Shown: positions 32,001 to 37,734 of the stretch, in pieces
Position numbering within the stretch: the first letter of the stretch is position 1
Layout: every line of letters starts with the position of its first letter
Source of the DNA: CAYOLL01 sp964404765 [NCBI: uncultured Gemmatimonadota bacterium]
GTDB taxonomy: Bacteria > 4572-55
Reading direction: 5' to 3'
Assembly (NCBI GenBank): GCA_964404765.1
Contig: CAYOLL010000051.1
Span: 1 to 37,734, forward strand
Length of the DNA stretch: 37,734 nt
Made by a program: the position numbers and the translations under genes
The notes under the pieces: model-generated
The model's database searches: none
Told to the model about the DNA's origin: nothing
The model's input: the letters and a program-made list of their open reading frames with translations, nothing else

Positions 32001-34948
32001 ACTGGTCCTGGCAAGGCAAACGCGCTTTATATCATAACCAAATCGAACAAGCCATCACTTGCTTTGACAAAGATACCACCACCGGCCAACCCTATGTGGA
32101 CGATATACGCCGGGGCCAGGCGATTATGACCCAGCTTAGATCGCCTGACATCAATGCGCGCGCGCAGGGCATTCTGGATTGGGAAGATTGTTGTCCTGAT
32201 AACGTCAAAAGAACTTTTTGGCGACAGAATCCAACGCTGATTAGTAAACACGCCGGAGCGGTCACGACTTACAGCACGGAGCGGGATTTGCACGGTTTTG
32301 GCTACCGGGCCACGCCGCAAACGCCAGTGCGCTTGCGAGTCTTAGGCCCGCGTCGGTTGAAGATTGAAGCCCGGCCTTTACGTGACGGTGCAGATAAAAA
32401 TTCAGCCGACGGCTGGTTGAAAATTCAGTGGGATGGCCGCGCCCGCTTTGCGCCGATTTTGAACAATACGCCAAGTCCCGGTCTAATCTGTATTTCCGAC
32501 ACGACGTTGACAATCGGCCGCGCTGTGGAAAGCGAGCTTGTTCTGGAGCCGGGTTTGCACGACATCGAACTTCTTCCCGAAAACTTTGATGTGATGATTC
32601 AGGTTTTCGAGTCCGTGCCCGAGTTTGCGACTTTCATACTACCGGAATTTAACTACGCCAATTTGCTCACGGCCCTGAACGGCGGATTTTCGCCCATGCC
32701 GGATCGTTCCGCCGAAAAAAATTGCGTGGTTATCCAAAGCGATGGCCAAGTCCAGAAAATGACGGCGCCCGAACCCGTTTTTTTCAAAGGACTTGACATT
32801 CCAAATCTGGATAAACTTGAACCGTTGCTGACCGCGCGACTGGCCTGCCGTTTGGATCGTGAAACTGCCGTAACGCACATTCCGGTTGACAAAATTCGGG
32901 CGTTTGTTGATAAGTTGTCCCCATCCGAAATGTGGCTGCTGTCCCAACGCTACGGCGCGTACATTTTACCCAAAACAATGGAATGTGCGCTGCCTAACGA
33001 CTTTCGGGAAAGCGTTCTCACGCAAGCCGGAGATTTGACGACTTTGGTCACACTGCCGTTTGATTCCACCAGCCGCGCCGCCATTGAACAACGTATGGCC
33101 ATATTACTTAAACTCAGCCAGATTCAGCCGAACAAATTGCCGTTAGTCCTGGCCCAGACTGAAAAAATAAGGTCACTTTTTGCCGGTCGAGTCGACCTCA
33201 AGAATCTGTACACGGAAATCACCCGCTCCAGTCGTTGGGCGCCTTTTGTGACCATTCAAAACTCGGCCGGAACGCGCGCCGTTGCGATCGCCGGCTGGTC
33301 GCCGGAAAGCCCCGCCTTGCGACTTCGTCAAGGCTTGCTGCCGCCTCTGCCGGCGGATGAAAATGTGCTGTTTGGCCGTGATGCGATCGGTCTCGTGGTA
33401 GATTATGCGTTTCCGCGCCAACTGACGCTGACTTTTTGTCTTCAGGAATTGGATTTTGTCCGCAGCGTACCGGCAATCGTCTTCTATAGCGTGGATGGAA
33501 AAGATAAAAAGTCCGTTCGCTTGGATGAAACAAATCCGGCGGATTCGATACGAGTCCTCCTGACTGAAGGCTCGCATCGGATTCGACTATGGCTCGATTG
33601 GCCGTCCGTCAATCAATATGTGCGGGTCGCCTTTCTTGAACAATTATCGCAGGGGCCGGCAACGCCCATTATCCGCACGGAAGGCCGGCTCTATCATCTG
33701 GCGACACAGCAAGAACCGATTCGGTTCGGTCTAAAAGGCCCGGTCTGTCTGCGGGTGGATCGTCGGGATGGCGAGCGCACCCGGCATGAATACGTGTCAC
33801 TGGATGAAAACTGGCACGATCTGGAATTCAAGCCCATTCCCGGCGAACAAGAGGCGCTGTACCGTTTTTTCTATCGCATTCCGGCGGAACCGACGCCCCC
33901 TTTGCAAGCACGGCCTGTTGCATATCAGATTCACCCATTACCGGATGCTTCCGCGCCTGGCCCTGACAAAAAACCGGACACCCAATTTGGCACGGGCACC
34001 CTATCTTTGGGCGGACAGGAAGACGGAACATGGACGATTCATGCCGCCTATAACAAGCGATTTATCCTGGATGAGGCCGACCAACTGGCGCCGGATCAGT
34101 TTGCGGAAATGCAACTGGTTTACCAATCTTTTAGTGCGTTGAAAAATCGATATGTAGAAACCACGCTGTTGGGCCGTTATTTTGAGGATATGAATTCAAC
34201 CTTCAGTGCGCAGCAGCAAATTCGCTGGAATGAGCTGTTTGGTAATTGGGATGCCCAGCTTTCCGGTCGTTTTTTTGCCCAACAGCCCGTCAATCGCTTC
34301 ACTGCTAAAGCCGAATACTGGCAAGGGGCCGCCGTAGCCCGCGCCTCCATCAGCCAGCATCTAACCTTGGGCTCAAAGTGGAGTCATCGGCCTCTGGCGG
34401 CTTACTTTGTTCGCTATTTAAGCATAAGCCCACCGGAACGCGCACAGGTTGGCGACGTGGACCGCGACCTTTACACGGATTACAAGTGGCAACACAGATC
34501 CGGTATCCTGGTTGAAGATCGGCTGGTCTGGCAGCCCTGGCAAGATACGGAGTTTTGGTTGACCGGCCGAATCATTTCCAACGGCAATTTCCGAGATCGC
34601 CGACCGGATCAGACCCAGATATTGGCCGGTTACAAACAACTGGCAGGCGCATTTGAACTCAATTTAGATGCGAGCGTTTACCAATTCTTTCCGGATGAAG
34701 ATCGCCAGACTTCCCAACGGCACGAATACGCCGGCGCACAATTGAATTGGGAACATTGGCTTGGGCGGCTTTATCGCCTGACCGGCTTTGTTGATTTGAA
34801 TTACAACATTAATCAGAAGAGACTACTCTGGCGCAGCGGGTTAAGCTTTGATCTAAGCAAAGGCCGCGCCTATCGTGATTTTATGCCGGGACAGGTTTCT
34901 TTCAAGAAAGCGCGGACGCTGCGATTGTGGCGGCGCGCAGACTATTGA
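29039..34948 (+). CDS. Giant envelope protein: beta modules, OmpA domain, alpha-solenoid, C-terminal barrel-like region
   Basis: 1969 residues. A signal peptide ends near QPTHA-AEI (about residue 41). An OmpA-C peptidoglycan-binding domain spans about 475-590 (FDFDKSFLRDESR, LSAHTDNYG, LSMRRATGV, GRQLNRRVEMD). A TPR-like helical solenoid follows (about 824-1035). At least three beta modules share a GP-x2-L start (near 227, 1103 and 1567) and a G-x-H-x-(I/V)-E-like strand (near 297, 1171, 1510 and 1590). The last ~300 residues (about 1670-1969) alternate aromatic and polar residues like an outer-membrane beta-barrel. Solenoid plus barrel recalls PgaA/BcsC-type polysaccharide exporters; the OmpA domain would hold it to peptidoglycan. 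An outer-membrane exit for the Cap polymer is inferred. It starts 4 nt after the previous stop. No known family is recognised for the whole protein. Confidence 0.8.
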   Translation: MKVAPLKTNKRQKQAKWASRRLAAFLALLIRFFCIQPTHAAEILHVDLTELALRSQIEWPWRWDNVEDRPDWVAGAKPHFNLIQQMHFVSLKPGDETVILLPPMAAGQILQPDETIYPDDFALFVSNGSGLFAGINGVVSADSHSIIITPHQAAPSLLRIRRLSARQTTAKVALFISRRETVGSVASNRETLALLGEKVSVRTQNEKSARDFWHLKAGEKSQIQVAGPSQLSFELITTFTKTESVADQIFWLKVGVDSLPAEQLAISSTFESDQLVFVNDQASVITRPRQFFLPIADGAHTVEITPLSNMYVRLEKTSRPAYLLSDPFVSFSASESIKNSLDSLTHLTGQALLMARRNDRRNSGLTAWRALQTIADDRPNDPEFYQLARQVRAQRTFYRDLLPVNYPGTLEQTFGYFLPRNLRNSGNPQSDPVLAELLSADLEKTIPDAYFFPVPDTLPIFAPIVTDSVITDSLSRQDFVLFDFDKSFLRDESRQTLRDVLTIMTAQPRLSLRLSAHTDNYGTDQYNDALSMRRATGVIEFIVGQGISRDRVRWAAYGEKKPRSTNLTDPGRQLNRRVEMDLIFPVQHVRQSKPTAHESCLRYVLPENAAPTDLRIVAERSALTKPAIIYVQFEQETPQQLLLYPQNDLPENDYEIATGEALIARNAAKTGWPETGILTAFQDRAKLTGPLFDCGIIELDLPRHVRRIRIWQSGMDISPVRVAVQYRAAKPFQLSESAYLALRRQLPDSANAYQQLLDFLRGNDPDEAPLASIPAELQNDWRPIRRLVQSAQASFLNSVAENMNQARQSANRLSPAATDSLSQKILKYEHDNDWTSALLGWNELLYFGNSAQRVEALFGRIRALQQSGESYQAEIQLRGLYLYDPDESVRREAFHLLVQKAFQESDNASLLTLAGVIVIREPSIEALGFLTDALLANQYFEEALRVGLLLPRHWLEPGILLPAALLCSWNQVFDDLANQLLDPAPTIYWSWQGKRALYHNQIEQAITCFDKDTTTGQPYVDDIRRGQAIMTQLRSPDINARAQGILDWEDCCPDNVKRTFWRQNPTLISKHAGAVTTYSTERDLHGFGYRATPQTPVRLRVLGPRRLKIEARPLRDGADKNSADGWLKIQWDGRARFAPILNNTPSPGLICISDTTLTIGRAVESELVLEPGLHDIELLPENFDVMIQVFESVPEFATFILPEFNYANLLTALNGGFSPMPDRSAEKNCVVIQSDGQVQKMTAPEPVFFKGLDIPNLDKLEPLLTARLACRLDRETAVTHIPVDKIRAFVDKLSPSEMWLLSQRYGAYILPKTMECALPNDFRESVLTQAGDLTTLVTLPFDSTSRAAIEQRMAILLKLSQIQPNKLPLVLAQTEKIRSLFAGRVDLKNLYTEITRSSRWAPFVTIQNSAGTRAVAIAGWSPESPALRLRQGLLPPLPADENVLFGRDAIGLVVDYAFPRQLTLTFCLQELDFVRSVPAIVFYSVDGKDKKSVRLDETNPADSIRVLLTEGSHRIRLWLDWPSVNQYVRVAFLEQLSQGPATPIIRTEGRLYHLATQQEPIRFGLKGPVCLRVDRRDGERTRHEYVSLDENWHDLEFKPIPGEQEALYRFFYRIPAEPTPPLQARPVAYQIHPLPDASAPGPDKKPDTQFGTGTLSLGGQEDGTWTIHAAYNKRFILDEADQLAPDQFAEMQLVYQSFSALKNRYVETTLLGRYFEDMNSTFSAQQQIRWNELFGNWDAQLSGRFFAQQPVNRFTAKAEYWQGAAVARASISQHLTLGSKWSHRPLAAYFVRYLSISPPERAQVGDVDRDLYTDYKWQHRSGILVEDRLVWQPWQDTEFWLTGRIISNGNFRDRRPDQTQILAGYKQLAGAFELNLDASVYQFFPDEDRQTSQRHEYAGAQLNWEHWLGRLYRLTGFVDLNYNINQKRLLWRSGLSFDLSKGRAYRDFMPGQVSFKKARTLRLWRRADY

Positions 34949-35022
34949 GCGCTTGCTTGCTGTTCTCTGCAAATTCCCCACCACTTTGGAAGCGCCGGAG
35001 AATTGATAGCCATTTGCAAAAT

Positions 35023-35103
35023 AACCTTGCGAAGGTGCGCGTTGGGGAGTTCAGCGAACCTTGAAAGCATTGACTCCTCAACAAGTTTAACCCTCGCAAG
35101 GTT
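35023..35103. repeat. AACCTT hairpin repeat, copy C
   Basis: 81 bp, from AACCTTGCGAAGGTG to AACCCTCGCAAGGTT, with the shared centre ACCTTGAAAGCATTGACT. The outer CTCAA/TTGAG stem of copies A and B is missing. Confidence 0.82.
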
Positions 35104-35135
35104 TTCTACACAGGACTTGGAAGGTTAGCGTACAA

Positions 35136-35271
35136 ACCGCGTTCCCAAATTTTATTTGGGAACGCAATTGCTGGCGAAACTCTGTTTCGCATCTTGTTAA
35201 TATAATTGAAGATAGACAGAAACAGAGTTTCCGGAGCAATTGCGTTCCCAATCAGAGATTGGGAACGCGGT
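35136..35271. repeat. Nested inverted repeat of about 136 bp
   Basis: The outer arms (35136-35188 and 35219-35271) are near-perfect inverted copies. Each arm contains its own hairpin: GCGTTCCCAAAT-TTT-ATTTGGGAACGC at 35139-35165, and an 11-bp stem around CAGAG at 35242-35268. Inner blocks GCAATTGCT and GAAACTCTGTTTC also pair. It looks like a miniature mobile or REP-like element; no transposase is present. Confidence 0.85.
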
Positions 35272-35281
35272 CTGTCGCTCG

Positions 35282-35309
35282 AACAAGTTTAACCTTCGCA
35301 AGGTTTTCT
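35282..35309. repeat. AACCTT hairpin repeat, partial copy D (right end only)
   Basis: A 28-nt segment containing AACCTTCGCAAGGTT that repeats 35080-35107 of copy C with a single difference. Together the two direct copies flank the nested inverted repeat. Confidence 0.8.
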
Positions 35310-35335
35310 ATATCCAATAACCGGTAGATAAATCT

Positions 35336-37734
35336 ATGAACGCAACGACACTGTTAGAAATGGACATGGCGCCCTATCAAATCCGGCTCAATCGGGTTTT
35401 GATTGACGATCTGCTGAAAAGTTTTCGGGAAGACTTCGAACCTTTCTTTTCCGAAGCAACCGGCGAGATCAAACTGGCGATGGGGCTTATCCAACTGTTA
35501 AGGGTCAAAATCGAAGCCGAAATCAAGCAGCTTGAGGTGAGATTAGCAGACTATGCCGCTTTTAATGCCTATCTCTCTAAATCTGTTTCCGAAACCGAAC
35601 GGCAGCGCCATATCCTGGAATATGCCCACCGATTAGGCGCAACGGTCAAAGATCTGAAAAAAGATCGGGCCGCGCTAAAACGCTGGCTTGGATCGGATAC
35701 GATGTACGCCCGTTTCATCCGCCGGCAATCCTACTCCGAGCGGGAGATTGTTTTCTGGCTCGGGCGCATCGCCGTTATTTTGGCACAGACGTTTACCCTC
35801 GCGGATAAAGATGTCTTGCTTGGACTATGGAAACAGGCGGATCTGGAAGAACTTGTCAAACCGCTGCTGGTCTACGAGCGTGACGATCGGGTGGCTACCG
35901 CAGCATTCCGCGCGCTGACCGTGCCATTGATTCCTTTGAACAAGCGTTATGCTGAAGATGATAGCTCGCCGATTGCGCTGGCAACCGAAACCTTGCAGTA
36001 TATATACCGTTCCGCGCTGGACAGCCGCCGCCCGGTTTGGACCCAAGTGGAAGCCATCGATTTGCTGCAGCACAGTTCCAAGGAAATTTTCGGCACTGTC
36101 ATATCCAAACGGCTCACCCAGCAATTTGGCGAGGCGGATATTTTTGTGCGACACCGCGCAGTGCAGGCATTCGGCAAAAACTATGCTAAAGTGCCGAACG
36201 GAGCAGACATTGTCACTGCAATCAGCAAAGATCCCAGCCCATACGTTCGTCAAGCTCTGGCCCGGGCTCTTCCGGATATGCCACCGGAAATAGCCAGACA
36301 ATGGCTGCCCCAGCTTGTCCACAACGATGATTCGCCCCAAGTTCGTGCGGCCATGATTTTAGAACTACGCTCGTTGCTGGAACAGACTTCACTGCGAAGC
36401 TTCATTCATGAGTTGTTGACGCAAATCGTGGCTCAGGAAAAAGACACCTTTGTCCTGCGGGTGGCACTCAAAATTATTGGTGATTGCAGCCTTTTTCTGA
36501 TGGAAAGTGATCCCGCCTTTTTTACCGAATGGCAGTCGGCGATGGAAGCTGCTATGCACGATCTGCACACGAACGCAGCGCATTTGGCCGTTCGCCGCTG
36601 GACCGCGCAGACTATAGAGCGTATCTGGTCCGAATCCACACCGGAAATTCGCGCCCTCAAGCGCTTATTGGAAGAGGCAATTGCCAAAATTCCCGTTGGC
36701 GCGACCCGCAAAATCAAAATACAAGAATTGGTCGCCTACTCGGACGAGCACATTGGCCGGATGCTGGCCGTGTTGAGCCGCAACGATTTTGGCTTTGATG
36801 TCCAGCGGCATAAAGGCGCGCTCAAAATCATGCGCGGCGATGTGTTTACGTTTCGCTTCTGGCGTTTCTGGCATGAGTTCTTTCACCCCTCGCCGGACAA
36901 GCGACAGGCATTTCCGCACACAATTGGCCGTAGCTATCAGGGCAACATCCGTGTGCCATCCGCGATCCTGGCCGAGTTGACCAACACCAAAGTGCCGGGA
37001 GAGCCGTTATTCATTTCCACCGAGCAGGGCTGGCGGCCATACCTGCCGCTGATCGACGATATTCTGTCCGGTCTGAAACTGTTTGGCCGGGTCAGACCCA
37101 TCCGTTTTTTTACCAGCGAAGGTGTCACGGTATTCGAGCCGCCGTCTTCGCGCTGGCAGCGCTGGCGGGCATTTTTGCACATTAGTCTAAATTTTCCGAT
37201 TTTTGCCGGCTTTCGCAATTGGCTGGAGATTTCACAAGATAAGCCTAATATCTACCTTAAAACTTTGGAGGAACTGGGCTGTCGGTTTTCCTTCGCGCCT
37301 TATCCGTCCACCCAAGAAAAACCGTTTCCGGCTGATTCGGCGGTGACCCGTTTCTTTCCGGCTGTTCTTGGTATTCCGCTGATTGATCTATGGTCACGCT
37401 TTCAGGACTATTTCATTTCCCTGTACGAAAATACGTTTATTCAGCTTATCATTTTTGTCATTGTCATTACGACGCTCTTTTTTATCCGCCATATCCTGAT
37501 GAATCGGCATCAGTTGCGGGCGCGACGCTCTTTTCCGGTTGTTATCGGCGGCTGGGGCACGCGCGGCAAATCCAGCGTCGAACGGTTGAAAGCTGCCCTG
37601 TTTAATGCCCTGGGCTACAGCCTGGTTTCGAAAACAACCGGCTGCGAAGCCATGTTTCTGCACGCGCACGCCAACGGTCAAATGTACGAAATGTTTCTTT
37701 TTCGTCCATACGACAAGGCAACGATCTGGGAGCA
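35336..37734 (+). CDS. CapB/PgsB-like poly-gamma-glutamate synthetase with HEAT-repeat N-terminal extension (3' partial)
   Basis: The frame is open for 799 codons to the window edge. Residues 741-747 form the Mur-ligase-type ATP-binding P-loop GTRGKSS. It directly follows a membrane helix (about 699-720, FIQLIIFVIVITTLFFI) and is followed by a KTTG motif, exactly as at the N-terminus of Bacillus PgsB/CapB. CapB activates glutamate carboxyls with ATP and forms gamma-peptide bonds at the membrane. The first ~700 residues are extra. A helical region with coiled-coil character is followed by HEAT-like repeats near 268, 299, 330 and 368 (DIFVRHRAVQAFGK, DPSPYVRQALARAL, DDSPQVRAAMILEL, KDTFVLRVALKIIG). 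An unrecognised mixed domain (about 430-690) follows. The catalytic remainder lies beyond the window, so substrate specificity cannot be judged. Confidence 0.85.
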   Translation, partial: MNATTLLEMDMAPYQIRLNRVLIDDLLKSFREDFEPFFSEATGEIKLAMGLIQLLRVKIEAEIKQLEVRLADYAAFNAYLSKSVSETERQRHILEYAHRLGATVKDLKKDRAALKRWLGSDTMYARFIRRQSYSEREIVFWLGRIAVILAQTFTLADKDVLLGLWKQADLEELVKPLLVYERDDRVATAAFRALTVPLIPLNKRYAEDDSSPIALATETLQYIYRSALDSRRPVWTQVEAIDLLQHSSKEIFGTVISKRLTQQFGEADIFVRHRAVQAFGKNYAKVPNGADIVTAISKDPSPYVRQALARALPDMPPEIARQWLPQLVHNDDSPQVRAAMILELRSLLEQTSLRSFIHELLTQIVAQEKDTFVLRVALKIIGDCSLFLMESDPAFFTEWQSAMEAAMHDLHTNAAHLAVRRWTAQTIERIWSESTPEIRALKRLLEEAIAKIPVGATRKIKIQELVAYSDEHIGRMLAVLSRNDFGFDVQRHKGALKIMRGDVFTFRFWRFWHEFFHPSPDKRQAFPHTIGRSYQGNIRVPSAILAELTNTKVPGEPLFISTEQGWRPYLPLIDDILSGLKLFGRVRPIRFFTSEGVTVFEPPSSRWQRWRAFLHISLNFPIFAGFRNWLEISQDKPNIYLKTLEELGCRFSFAPYPSTQEKPFPADSAVTRFFPAVLGIPLIDLWSRFQDYFISLYENTFIQLIIFVIVITTLFFIRHILMNRHQLRARRSFPVVIGGWGTRGKSSVERLKAALFNALGYSLVSKTTGCEAMFLHAHANGQMYEMFLFRPYDKATIWE

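Larger units (their letters stand above)
34949..35335. other. 387-nt intergenic region packed with hairpin repeats
   Basis: Between the giant envelope protein and the CapB-like gene. It contains core copy C of the AACCTT repeat (35023-35103), a nested inverted repeat (35136-35271) and a partial AACCTT copy (35282-35309). No convincing promoter was identified; a weak GGTAG precedes the ATG at 35336. The strong hairpins could terminate or attenuate transcription between the two genes. Confidence 0.7.

Noticed and set aside
35023-35309. Clustered repeats considered as a CRISPR array
   Set aside because: Repeats are inverted, of unequal length and not regularly spaced, with no cas genes; they are hairpin elements.

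Overview
The window reads as chromosomal DNA of a diderm (Gram-negative-type) bacterium of roughly 50% GC. The evidence is an OmpA-type peptidoglycan-binding domain followed by a probable outer-membrane beta-barrel, several Sec signal peptides, and genes typical of environmental bacteria (Uma2 nuclease, HEPN/MNT pair, TIR-WD40, CHASE2). The style would fit the FCB / KSB1-Calditrichota-like lineages, but that is an impression from gene content, not something the sequence proves. There is no rRNA, tRNA or CRISPR array.

Region 1 (150-12278, all minus strand) is a nearly complete haem biosynthesis operon. In transcription order it is a HemX/CcsA-like membrane protein, hemA, hemC, hemD, then an inserted Uma2 nuclease and an MNT/HEPN (MntA/HepT, type VII) toxin-antitoxin pair, then hemE, hemH, a small unknown gene, hemN, an FAD protoporphyrinogen oxidase, and hemB. 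Together they cover glutamyl-tRNA to protohaem except hemL, which is not in the window. hemA and hemC overlap out of frame by 101 nt.

Region 2 (13068-14945, plus) is an MFS/lysophospholipid-transporter-like protein fused to a PlsC acyltransferase, ending in a good intrinsic terminator.

Region 3 (15298-22207, plus) is a signalling block. It holds a membrane-anchored protein with three tandem TIR domains and a WD40 propeller, a CHASE2 sensor with a degenerate histidine-kinase core, and an intact single-domain response regulator whose stop codon overlaps the next gene by 4 nt (GTGA).

Region 4 (22204 to the right edge, plus) is the most interesting part: an apparent poly-gamma-glutamate-like (Cap/Pgs) polymer system rebuilt for a diderm envelope. 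It has a PgsC/CapC-like membrane protein with an internally duplicated membrane domain and a large duplicated C-terminal domain, and a secreted beta-rich protein. A secreted hydrolase-like protein shares its core motif with the CapC C-terminal repeats. A 1969-residue protein follows with signal peptide, beta modules, OmpA domain, alpha-solenoid and C-terminal barrel-like region. Last is a CapB/PgsB-type ligase whose GTRGKSS P-loop follows a ~700-residue HEAT-repeat extension; it runs off the window. A CapA homologue is not seen and may lie downstream.

The larger intergenic gaps carry long imperfect hairpins of several families. One ~80-120 bp family bounded by AACCTTGCGAAGGTT / AACCTTCGCAAGGTT occurs three times plus one partial copy. 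A nested inverted repeat sits at 35136-35271.
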